64,000 nucleotides of DNA from Lichenostomus cassidix (taxonomy: Eukaryota; Chordata; Aves; Passeriformes; Meliphagidae). Where the stretch lies: positions 806,001 to 870,000 of the forward strand of contig CM039185.1 in the NCBI GenBank assembly GCA_008360975.2. The letters are read 5' to 3'. The notes beneath the pieces were generated by a model. The model saw only the letters and a list, made by a program, of their open reading frames with translations, did not search any database and was not told where the DNA came from. This document shows, piece by piece, positions 55,790 through 64,000 of the stretch (the stretch's first letter is position 1; the number at the start of each line of letters is the position of its first letter). Made by a program: the position numbers and the translations under genes.

Positions 55790-56110
55790 GCGCTGTCCAG
55801 ACCTTCCTGCTGCCGCCGTTCCCCTTCCTCCCCATCAGCCCGCCGCCCTCCTCCTCCTCCTCTCGTTGTCCTAGAAACCAGAGGCCAGGACGCCTGTGCC
55901 CCGGGTGACAGCCCCGCAACAAAGGCGGCTTTGAGCGGCCGGCGGGACGGGGGCATCCCCAGCGCCCTTCAATGCGGGCCGGCGAGTGCTGGGGGTGGCC
56001 CCGAGCCCCGGGGATCCCCTGGGCCTCGGCGGGTCCGGCCGTCCCCCCTTCATGTCCCACAGGCCAGGGGACAGGGTTCACGGGCTCCTCTCGGCGACGG
56101 GGCCAAGGTG
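55790..56110. promoter_or_regulatory. Orphan CpG-rich patch 1
   Basis: CpG-dense stretch with GTTGTCCTAGAAAC (RFX X-box-like) and AACAAAGGCGGCTTTGAGC (opposed TCF/SOX-type cores), followed by GGCCGGCGGGACGG. No coding exon adjoins it. It may be a promoter of a non-coding RNA or a CpG-island enhancer. Confidence 0.4.
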
Positions 56111-56527
56111 GATGAAGGAGAGGGCACGGGCTCATTCTTGTCACTGTCGCAGGGTGCAGACCGGGTCAGGCGTCCTCGAAACCCCTCACACTGCCTGGTG
56201 GGTCCCCAAGTGTCATTCAGCGTGAAGGAAGTTGTCCATCAAAGCTGGGGGGTGGCTGTGGGAATACCTGAGGGCAGGCAGGGAGAAAAGGAGCGTTACA
56301 GGATACAAAATTGTGCTTTTCCCCTTTCCCTCTTCTCCCCCCAAAAAGCTGCACTTTCCCAGACCCATGAGAGCAAAGGAATTCCCTAGTGCAAATCTAG
56401 AAACGATTTCCCTGCAGCAAGACTTGGTATTTGCTTGGGTAAGGCATGAAGCTGGAAAGTCATTCCAGGGAAAAATCTGATCTGCAGGTAAAGCTGGAGG
56501 TCTTCTTGCCTAAACCAGTGGCAGTGG

Positions 56528-56603
56528 TGGGTTAACAGTTGGCCCTCAATAATCTACAGGTCTTTTCCAACCTAGATGATTCCACAATTCTATAAATCTA
56601 ACT
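56528..56603 (+). repeat. CR1 LINE 3' terminal fragment
   Basis: AATAATCTACAGGTCTTTTC, CAACCTAGATGATTCC and ACAATTCTATAA tail. Confidence 0.75.
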
Positions 56604-57134
56604 CCGAGCTCCAGTGATGTCAGGCACAGAGCACATAATTTTGGAGGCAGACAGCACTGAAGCAAACAGGCTTTCCCAAAAATATGAGGCAAGGAAGAAG
56701 AAACCCTCCTCAATGTGGCTAGCACAGGTTTTTCCCACGAGAACTCTTCTTGTGTTTCATAAATAAAGATAAAGTTTGGATGTTGTTGGAACAGTGTCCC
56801 AGAACTTGGACAGTGCACCCCAACAGGCCTGGGGGAAGGCTTCTGACTGACCAATCTGGGTGACTTTTGAGAACTCTATATATGTGATAAAATCAAAACA
56901 ATAAAGGTCATTCCTTCTTGCCACTGAGAACTGGTGCTTTCATTACTCTGCTAGCTGCTCAACAGCGACACCTCAAACACATCCAAACCCCAGGGGACAT
57001 GTTTTCTGGGCAGGTGGGGGCAGGAATGCACAGCACCAGGCTGTCCCCTCATTGTCCCCTCTGCTATGTGGGCACAGAGACCTCTCCACAGAGGGCAAAG
57101 GTGCTGCCCACATTTGTCAGAGGATCAAGGAAGG
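56604..57134. other. Intergenic, no gene recognised
   Basis: AT-richer than its neighbours. It contains TTCATAAATAAAGATAAAG and CTCTATATATGTGATAAAA but no exon or repeat that I recognise. Confidence 0.4.
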
Positions 57135-57402
57135 AGTTGAGTTGGAAGGGACCTTAAAATCATCCCATCCTGCCGCTGCCACAGGCAATGATACTTTCCA
57201 CTATCCCAGGCTGCTCCAAGCCCTGTCCAGCCTGGCCTTGGACATTTCCAGGGATGGAGCAGCCACAGCTTCTCTGGGCACCCTATGCCAGTGCCTCCCC
57301 ACCCTCACAGGAAGGAATTTCTTCCCAATATCCCATATAAATCTTCCCTTCTTCATCTTAAAGCCACTCTCCTTGGTCTTGTCACTGCATCCCCTTGTGA
57401 AA
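57135..57402 (-). repeat. CR1 LINE 3' fragment, longer copy
   Basis: GTTGGAAGGGACCTTAAAAT, CACTATCCCAGGCTGCTCC, CCCAATATCCCATATAAATC, reaching TTAAAGCCACTCTCCTTGG, further into the element than most copies here. Confidence 0.9.
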
Positions 57403-57899
57403 TGTTGCTCTTTGCCATCAAGGGGGTTTGGACTGTGCCACATCTCCTCTTGCTGCTGCTCTGAGTGGGGACATCACCCCAGTGGCATAAGGAGAACCTG
57501 CAGGTGACAGGCTGGGATCAGGCAGCTTCTTGGCTCCAGGGTTCTCCTTAAAGCCTGGGAACTGCCCCTTTAAGCTTTTCTTGTTTTGCTCCTCATCAAT
57601 CACATTTCCCAGGTGAAGGAGCTGCCCGCGGGCACCAGCAGAGCAGAGCTCTCAGTCCTGTCCCCAAGACTGGCAGTCTGTGCCAGGCATCCCAGAGGCA
57701 CCGAGTGCTGCTGGGGCAGCAGTTTTTGGGCACCCAGGGAGGGTGGGACCCCCAGAGCTCCCTCCAGCAGGGGACACGGAGCATCCTCTGGCTCCACACC
57801 CTTTTCAGCCCGCTCTTTAGGCAAACTTAGGGGTATCCTGCCTGCCCTGCTGTGCAGCTCAGCCTCCCCAGTTCTCCCTCCCAGCCCCTCTCCAAGCCA

Positions 57900-58310
57900 A
57901 CCCTCCTCCCTCGGCAGCCTCGACCTCCCGCCGCTCCCAGCAGCGGCCGGGGACAAAAGCCACTGACTGCTGTGGCCTCTGCGGGGACATCGGCCGCGCT
58001 GGGGGCTCACGGGATGCTCGGGAAGCTCGGGAAGCTCCTCTCCCCCCACCGCCCCCTCTGCCCTGCCCTGCCCCGGCCGGCCCGGGGCTCTCCGCGCTCC
58101 TTGCGTGCGCCGGGAGCGTCTGGCTGAGGCGGCTTTCTGGGAAGCTGCTCGGGACAGAGGAAGGAGCCGCGGTGGCTGCAGGCAGGGAGGGCTCCTGGTA
58201 TCCACCCTCCTGCTCCTTCCTGCCTTCCTAAGCGCCGCTTTCCTGCAGCCGGCTCCAAGCTCTTCTTGGCCCCCGCGGTGCCTAAAAATAACTGCCCTGC
58301 GCAGGTCTGG
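57900..58310. promoter_or_regulatory. Orphan CpG-rich patch 2
   Basis: CpG-dense stretch around CGGCCGGCCCGGGGC and CTTGCGTGCGCCGGGAGCG. A 297-codon minus-strand ORF spans it but looks compositional: Arg/Ser/Pro/Gly-rich with no recognisable domain. No gene is assigned. Confidence 0.35.
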
Positions 58311-59273
58311 GGAAGAGCTTCTGGGCTGCAGTTCAGCCCTGCAAGGAAAAGGGAGTAAAGAAGAGGCAAGCAGTGCCCCTGGACAACTGAGCCGCGGGGT
58401 GCTCCAGCCTCTGAGGACAAATGAGAGCTCCCCACACAGGGATGGGGTGCTCCTGGGGCGCTCCTGGGGTTTGGCCAATCTGCCAATCTGCATCCAGGGG
58501 TGATGCCCACCTGAGCTGCTCGGGGCTCAGCCCCACACAGATCCCAGATGGACACAGCACAGGGGAATCCTCAGGCTGGAAGAGGGGGATCCACACCTGG
58601 AAACTTTCTAGAGCCCTCTGAACCCTGTGGAACACCCTGGGGTCTCAGCCCTGCCTTTGGATCCATCTGGATACCTGGGGAGGGATGGGAAGCAGGTCTA
58701 GCCAACACATCCGCTTCCATTCTAACAGGGTGATAAGTTTTTGGGGATGCACTCTCTGTTCCAGCTCACAGCCCACGGCCAGGGTGAGCCAGGCACAACC
58801 CACAGGGACGTACCACCTCTACCTTCCCTCCATCGCTGCCTCTCTCCTTCCCACCTCCCTCTCTGTCCCCAGGAGTCTCATGCCTTCCAGGAAATGGGAT
58901 ATTAAACCGTGCTAATGAGACTCTCCGGCAGAGGTTTCAACAAATGGCTCTTCCCCAGGCTGCTGGATGGGAACGGATGGGTTCAGGGGAGGGGAAGGCG
59001 AGGGGGCACGGCTGGGCTGCTGAACCTCCTTCCTCTGCCATCCGTCAGCTGTCAGGGCACTGCAGAGGCTCCGAGTCGGAATTGCCTGGGGACAGCCCAG
59101 CTCTGGAGTGAGTGGGGAGGGACAGTGTCCCGAGCGGGCTGAGACCCCCTGGCACTGCCAGGCAGGGTGGAGAGGAGAAGCAATTTCTGGGTGCTGGATG
59201 GGTTTGTTCTCTTAAACCTCACTGCACTGACATTCCTGCAGGCACAGACAGCATCCTGCACGGATGGTTGGAC
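58311..59273. other. Intergenic, no gene recognised
   Basis: Nothing supported was found on either strand. Confidence 0.4.
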
Positions 59274-59526
59274 TCACAGAATCCCAGAATGGTTTGGCTC
59301 GGGAGGAACATTAAAGTTCATCTAGTCCCACCCCTGCCGCGGGCAGGGACACCTTCCACTATCCCAGGTTGCTCCAAGCCCTGTCCAGCCTGGCCTTGGA
59401 CACTTCCAGGGATCCAGGGGCAGCCACAGCTTCTCTGGGAATTGTATTCCAGCGCCTCCCCACCCTCACAGCCAGGAATTCCTTCCCAATATCCCATCTA
59501 TCCCTGCCCTCTGGCAGTGGGAAGCC
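59274..59526 (-). repeat. CR1 LINE 3' fragment
   Basis: TCACAGAATCCCAGAATGG tail, CCGCGGGCAGGGACACC, CACAGCTTCTCTGGGAATTG, CCCAATATCCCATCTATCCC. Confidence 0.9.
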
Positions 59527-60555
59527 AGCACTCCAAGGGGTAACGTGCCCATCTGCAGGCACTGGTGGCCCAGGTGGATGTCACATCCCGTGTCCTGCCC
59601 CTCTGGCTCCTGACGCAGCCCCAATCTTTATATAGCCTGAGCTTCCTGTTTGTGGGCTGTGCAGGGGCTTCTCGCTCCCTCGCTCGCTCTTGTCCCTCTT
59701 GGCTGAGGGCAGGAGGGAGGCAGTGTCCTGGGAAAAGTAAAACTTAAAAGCAAAGCTGGACTTTTCATTGTCAGGAGGCTTCTTTTTATTTTTTTGATGC
59801 ATTTCCTCCGGGTTGTTTCCTTTTCATTCGAATGCGGGATAAAAATATGTTTCCGCTGACATCAGCCCACTGTCCCTTTTCGGAAGGGATCTGGTGCTGG
59901 TCTCCCTGAACACCCCAGGGCTTTGCATTCCTCTGACGGCCATGAGAAACATGCCTGGAATGAGCAGCCAGGCCAGCTGGGGCAGCTGGGGGGGACTGGG
60001 AAGGACCATCTGGGACATGGGATTTTTTGGGGGGTTGTTCATGGGTTTGTGATGCTGCTCTTGATGGGAGGGGAGTTCAGCTTCATTTGCTACCCCACAG
60101 GTGAGGAAAGGGGAAAATTCCTCTCTTGTCCCCTCCCAACCAGCAGCCTCCTGTGGAGGGAGAAGATGTCCTGCCCTGCTGCCCTGGGCCTGGTCCCTGC
60201 TGGAGATTCCCTGACCCTGGATCTAGTCATGGATCCTAGGACACAGTACCCAAATGTTGTGCCCCCATCTCTGCCCACACCCCACAGCTGGGCTGGCTCT
60301 GGGGGGGTGACCCACAAACGGGGGCTCAGAGTGGTCTCTGTGGTCTCTTCCAAGCCCTTACTGTCTCCCATGGATCCATCCCAGGTCCTCCTTCCCATCA
60401 GTCTAGCCCCACAGGGCTGTTGCTGCACATCCACGGTGTCCGTGCTGGTCACAGGTCCGTGCTGTCACCTCCTCCACACACCTACCTCAACCACCCATGT
60501 GGAGGGGCTGGAGCTGTGCCTGCAGTGTGGGGCTCACAGATATGGGGGGATTTCC
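59527..60555. other. Intergenic, no gene recognised
   Basis: A short AT-rich patch at 59,750-59,860 interrupts GC-rich DNA. No exon is recognised. Confidence 0.4.
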
Positions 60556-60716
60556 TGTGAGGGTGGGGAGAAGCTATGCCCAGAGAAGCTGTGGCTGCCC
60601 CTGGACCCCTGGAAGTGTCCAAGGCCAGGTTGAACAGGGATTGGAGTCACCTGGGATAGTGGAAAGTGTCCCTGTCCATAGCAGGGGTGGCACTGGATGA
60701 GCTTTAATGTCTCTTC
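60556..60716 (+). repeat. CR1 LINE 3' fragment
   Basis: GCCCAGAGAAGCTGTGGC, GGAAGTGTCCAAGGCCAGG and GATGAGCTTTAATGTC. The tail is missing or replaced. Confidence 0.9.
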
Positions 60717-60804
60717 TGTCCCTCATTAAATCCCATTCAGTCTGGGATTTGGAGAAAAGGTTCATCTAGGCATGAGCCTGGGCTTAAACCACAGGTCTGG
60801 GGCT

Positions 60805-60860
60805 GGAACCAGGTGATTTTAAGGACACTTCCAACCCAAACAGTTCCATGATTTTATGAA
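60805..60860 (+). repeat. CR1 LINE 3' terminal fragment
   Basis: AACCAGGTGATTTTAAGG, CACTTCCAACCCAAACAG and ATGATTTTATGA. It is probably a second element or the displaced end of the preceding copy. Confidence 0.75.
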
Positions 60861-62351
60861 CATGAGAGCTGCTTGAAAAATCAAGGCTTTGCTGCAGCTC
60901 CATGGGAGAGAAGCTGGAGCTGCTCCCTCTGAGGGGATGGGGGTGAGGCTGGAGCTTTTCTCCCTCGGTTGCCACACACACGCTGAGAGGTCCCAGGGAT
61001 CCCGGAGACCCAGATGTTTATACAGCTGTGGCTTCACCCTGTTTGCTTTGTGCTGGGTGGCCCTGAACTTGCACAAAATATTTGGTGTGGGGGGTGTAGG
61101 GTCCCTGCAGCCATGGCTGGGGCTGCTGGCTTGGATGGGGATAAGGAAAGTTTCTGGCCTGGCCTCTGATGAATGGAGCTGCTGAGAACGGATTTCTCCC
61201 CAAGCTCTCTCAGTTTTCCCATCCTGGAGAAAGTCTTTGGGAAGCAAGAGGCCAAATGACTCCTCTGGAGCTGCTCTCTCCAAAGAGGCTGTTTTGCTGT
61301 GCCAGTCAACTCCAGAGAGAGCTTCAGGAAGGAAAAGCTCTCCTAAGAAAAATTTCGTCTATGGAAAAATGGGACGTTTCAACCTCTTCCAAACATGTTT
61401 TCAATGAGGAGCAATCTGGAGGCGTGGAACAGCTCCAGTTCAAGGGAGTCATCATTTTCTGATGGCAGTAGTTTGTTTGGGAAGGTCCTGGCTGGAACAA
61501 GCCACAGGAAGTCCCCAGAACAGCCACAGAGAGCCACTTTTCCATGTCCAGACCATCAGTGTGATGCCTCCCTGGCCCTGCTCCTCTCCAGCTGTGCCAT
61601 GCTTCTGGAAAAGGGGCATTTTCCCCCGTTTTATTTCATTCCCCAAGAAGTCACCCCTTTGCTCCCCTCCTCCATCGCTCCTTCACCTTTCCCAAGGGAG
61701 ATGCCATCCTCCCACTTCTGTCCCAGCTGCTTCCCCGTCCACCTTTCCCACACTGACCATGTCCTCCCTGCCCTGGTGCCTTTAGGGGGTCCAACAAACC
61801 TAAGGGGCAGCTCCTCCTCTGTCCTGGAGTGTTCCAAGGTGCAGCCAAATCCCAAAACACCAGGCTGTGTCATTCCCAAGGGGAGTTCTGCATCCCACAT
61901 GGGACCTTGGTGTGGTGATCCGAAAGGGTGCCGCACCGTCAAAGGAATGTTCATCCCCAGAAGTTTTGACGAGACCTGAATTCCATGGATAGAGACATTT
62001 TTGGGAGCAGAGAGCCCCATGGTGGGACAAACAGTGGGACAGACCATGGGATTTGGGTGCAGGGAGGGACAGAATGGTCCCAATGCACCTTTTGCTCTCA
62101 CTTTCCCTGTGCAGGGAATGTGGTGCAGCTGGGAGAGTTTGTGGAGCAGGTTTGGATTCGGGTATCCACTGGAACAGGGAGCTGGGACCTGGGGAAGGAT
62201 AAACCACTCACTCAGGCTGCAAAACCGCCCCAAGACAGGCCAGGACAGCCCGGCGGAGTGTAGCCGGAATGACAAATGGGGCAATTGCTCCATCTTGTGA
62301 CACCATCTGCAAATGCAGCAAAGCTATCGGGAATGGCGATGGGAATTGGAA
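60861..62351. other. Intergenic, no gene recognised
   Basis: No coding, RNA or repeat feature is recognised. Confidence 0.4.
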
Positions 62352-62580
62352 TCGTGGAATCACAGGGTATCAGGAGCTGGAAGGAAGAATCATCCAGTCC
62401 AACTCCTGGCCCTGCACAGACACCCAACAATCCCAGCCTGGGCATCCCTGGCAGGGCTGTCCAAACCCTCCTGGAGCTCTGGCAGCCTCAGGCTGTGCCC
62501 ATTCCCTGGGCAGCTTGGGCAGTGCCAGCACCCTCTGGGGGAAGAACCATTTCCTGAGATCCAACCTAAACTGCCATGAC
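62352..62580 (-). repeat. CR1-like LINE 3' fragment, CTCCTGGCCCTGCACAGAC type
   Basis: ATCATCCAGTCCAACTCCTG, TGTCCAAACCCTCCTGGAGC, CAGCACCCTCTGGGGGAAGA and GATCCAACCTAAACTG. Sister copy of 48,810-49,008 but longer. Confidence 0.85.
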
Positions 62581-62934
62581 TCAGTTTGTGCTGCTGGAAT
62601 TGACGTCTCCATCAGGAGAGCTCCGTGTCCCATTCCTCACCAGGAAGCCTCTGGGAATCTGTCTCCATCCTCCCTGTGGTTCCCCATTGAAGACAGCAGT
62701 TGGACTCCCCCTCTGGACTTTTTTTCCAGGGAAAGAAACCCCATTTCCTCAGCATCTATCTCCTCATGCACCATCTGCATCATGGTCCTGACTTCCTCAG
62801 TGCTGGGAACCTCGGGAGAAAGAGGGAGGGCGGGAGGGATAGATGAACAATGGGGGCAGCTGGTGGCTTTGGGAGCAGTTTGGGCTTGTGGTAAGTGGCC
62901 AGAGCCTGTGAGTGAGGGCAGTGGCTAAGGCATC

Positions 62935-63178
62935 ACACTGCCAGAGGGCAGGGATAGATGGGATATTGGGAAAAAATCCTTCCCTCTGAGGGTGGGCAGG
63001 CCCTGGCACAGGGTGCCCAGAGAAGCTGTGGCTGCCCCTGGATCCCTGACAGTGCCCAAGACCAGGTTGGATGGGGCTTGGAGCAACCTGGGACAGTGGA
63101 AATGTGTCCCTGTCATGGCAGGGGGTGGAATGACATTAAACGTCCCTCCCAACCCAAACCATTCTGGGATTCTGTGAA
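62935..63178 (+). repeat. CR1 LINE 3' fragment
   Basis: CTGCCAGAGGGCAGGGATAG, GATGGGATATTGGG, GCCCAGAGAAGCTGTGGC, tail CCAAACCATTCTGGGATTC. Confidence 0.9.
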
Positions 63179-64000
63179 TCCACCCACCTTTGCTCCAAGC
63201 CCAGCCTCCCCGGGCAGGAAGAGCCGAGCCCCGAGTGGTGTTGGAGCAGCCCCGGTGAGCGTGAGGAGCCCCAGCAGCATTTCCCTGTGACATTTTCCTG
63301 CTCCTTCCTCCTGCCAGTGGGAAATGAGGAAGTGGGAGAGGCAATTCCTGGGCACCAGCTGTGCTGTCAGCCTCTGCCTCAGACCTGGGAATGATCCTGA
63401 CCGAGAAGGAGCCTCCTTGGCTTTGCTTTAGGGCTGTCCCGTGATGGGAAATCAGAGGGAAAAAAAGGCTGAGAGATTGTAAGGGCTCTGTGGGAGAAGC
63501 AGAAGACCCCATGGGGTTATGGATCACTCTGGTCCAGCTTCAAACATAAAACCAAAAATTAAAACCATTTACAGGGAAAGTCACTTCCTGGTGATTTACA
63601 TCTCCTGATTCCAGAGCAGCTGAGCAGAACACAGAGCAGAGGGATGCTGCTCCCTCCACCTCTCCTCCATCCTGTAGGATTTTAGTTTGGGAAAGGTGCT
63701 GCCATTCAGATCAGCCCCAAATTTCCATCACTCTCTCCACTGAGAGGAAACCTTCCTTCTGAAAGAGTTTGCAAGACTAGTTTAGCATCATGGAATCATG
63801 GAATCTGAGGGTCTTCCGGAAAACTTGACTCTGTTTTTTAATGTTTTTTTTATAATTTACCAAGTGCAAGGATGGGAAAGAGGCACCAAATATCATCCAG
63901 ACCTTTTAGCTGAGGTACAGGATTATTCCCTTAGTTTTATGGATAAAATCCCAGTCTGGGGTTTGGAACATCTGCCCCCCATCCCAAAATTCCCGAGTGA
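63179..64000. other. Intergenic, window end
   Basis: Contains ATCATGGAATCATGGAATC at 63,787, possibly a remnant CR1 tail. No gene is recognised. Confidence 0.4.

Noticed and set aside
57600..58493. 297-codon minus-strand ORF
   Set aside because: Compositional ORF over a CpG-rich patch with no recognisable domain and no supporting splice or neighbour evidence.
42800..64000. VAMP7, expected next to SPRY3 by human synteny
   Set aside because: No longin- or SNARE-domain segment is recognisable in any frame; it may lie beyond the window.
1..64000. Endogenous retrovirus or DNA transposon
   Set aside because: No reverse transcriptase, integrase or transposase segment and no long terminal repeat pair was recognised; all interspersed repeats I could name are short CR1 3' ends.
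1..64000. CRISPR-like arrays
   Set aside because: The tandem arrays have no constant repeat with unique spacers of equal length, and the genome is vertebrate.

Overview
This is a vertebrate nuclear window, almost certainly from a bird and probably a songbird. The evidence is about two dozen CR1 (chicken repeat 1) LINE 3' ends in both orientations, many with the 3' tail resembling CACAGAATCCCAGAATGG. There are also two intron-containing or UTR-spliced vertebrate genes, visibly CpG-dense promoter islands and several minisatellites. Nothing bacterial, viral or CRISPR-like is present. The avian assignment rests on CR1 recognition; the songbird and chromosome 4/4A assignments are inference.

Region 1 (1-16,060): TMLHE lies on the minus strand. 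Seven coding exons between 11,076 and 1,995 splice with consensus GT/AG sites and matching phases into a 421-codon protein, the human length. The Fe(II) ligands fall at His242, Asp244 and His389. A splice acceptor one base upstream of the ATG implies a non-coding first exon, and the CpG island at 14,870-16,060 is its likely promoter. A candidate polyadenylation signal lies at 277-282. The introns hold six CR1 copies, and a ~33-bp minisatellite lies just past the stop codon.

Region 2 (16,060-31,840): intergenic DNA with no gene I can support. It holds three minisatellites (18,101-18,960; 25,265-25,635; 27,240-27,452), a direct duplication of a ~185-bp block, a few AT-rich islands that look like conserved regulatory elements, and one ancient-looking CR1 tail.

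Region 3 (31,840-42,775): SPRY3 lies on the plus strand. A CpG island with a TATA-like box and a GTGAGT donor is the likely non-coding exon 1. An acceptor at 36,140 leads into a single coding exon for a Sprouty protein (289 aa from the best start, 304 aa from an upstream in-frame ATG). A long 3' UTR follows, with several AATAAA signals and the last at 42,752-42,757.

Region 4 (42,775-64,000): intergenic DNA with about a dozen CR1 fragments, two orphan CpG-rich patches (about 55,790-56,110 and 57,900-58,310) and a few candidate regulatory stretches. I found no exon of VAMP7, the next gene on the human X.

The two genes are linked by synteny rather than by function. TMLHE catalyses the first step of carnitine biosynthesis in mitochondria, and SPRY3 is an intracellular antagonist of receptor tyrosine kinase signalling. 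TMLHE and SPRY3 are neighbours in the same relative orientation at the end of human Xq (SPRY3 in PAR2), so the window preserves an ancient neighbourhood.
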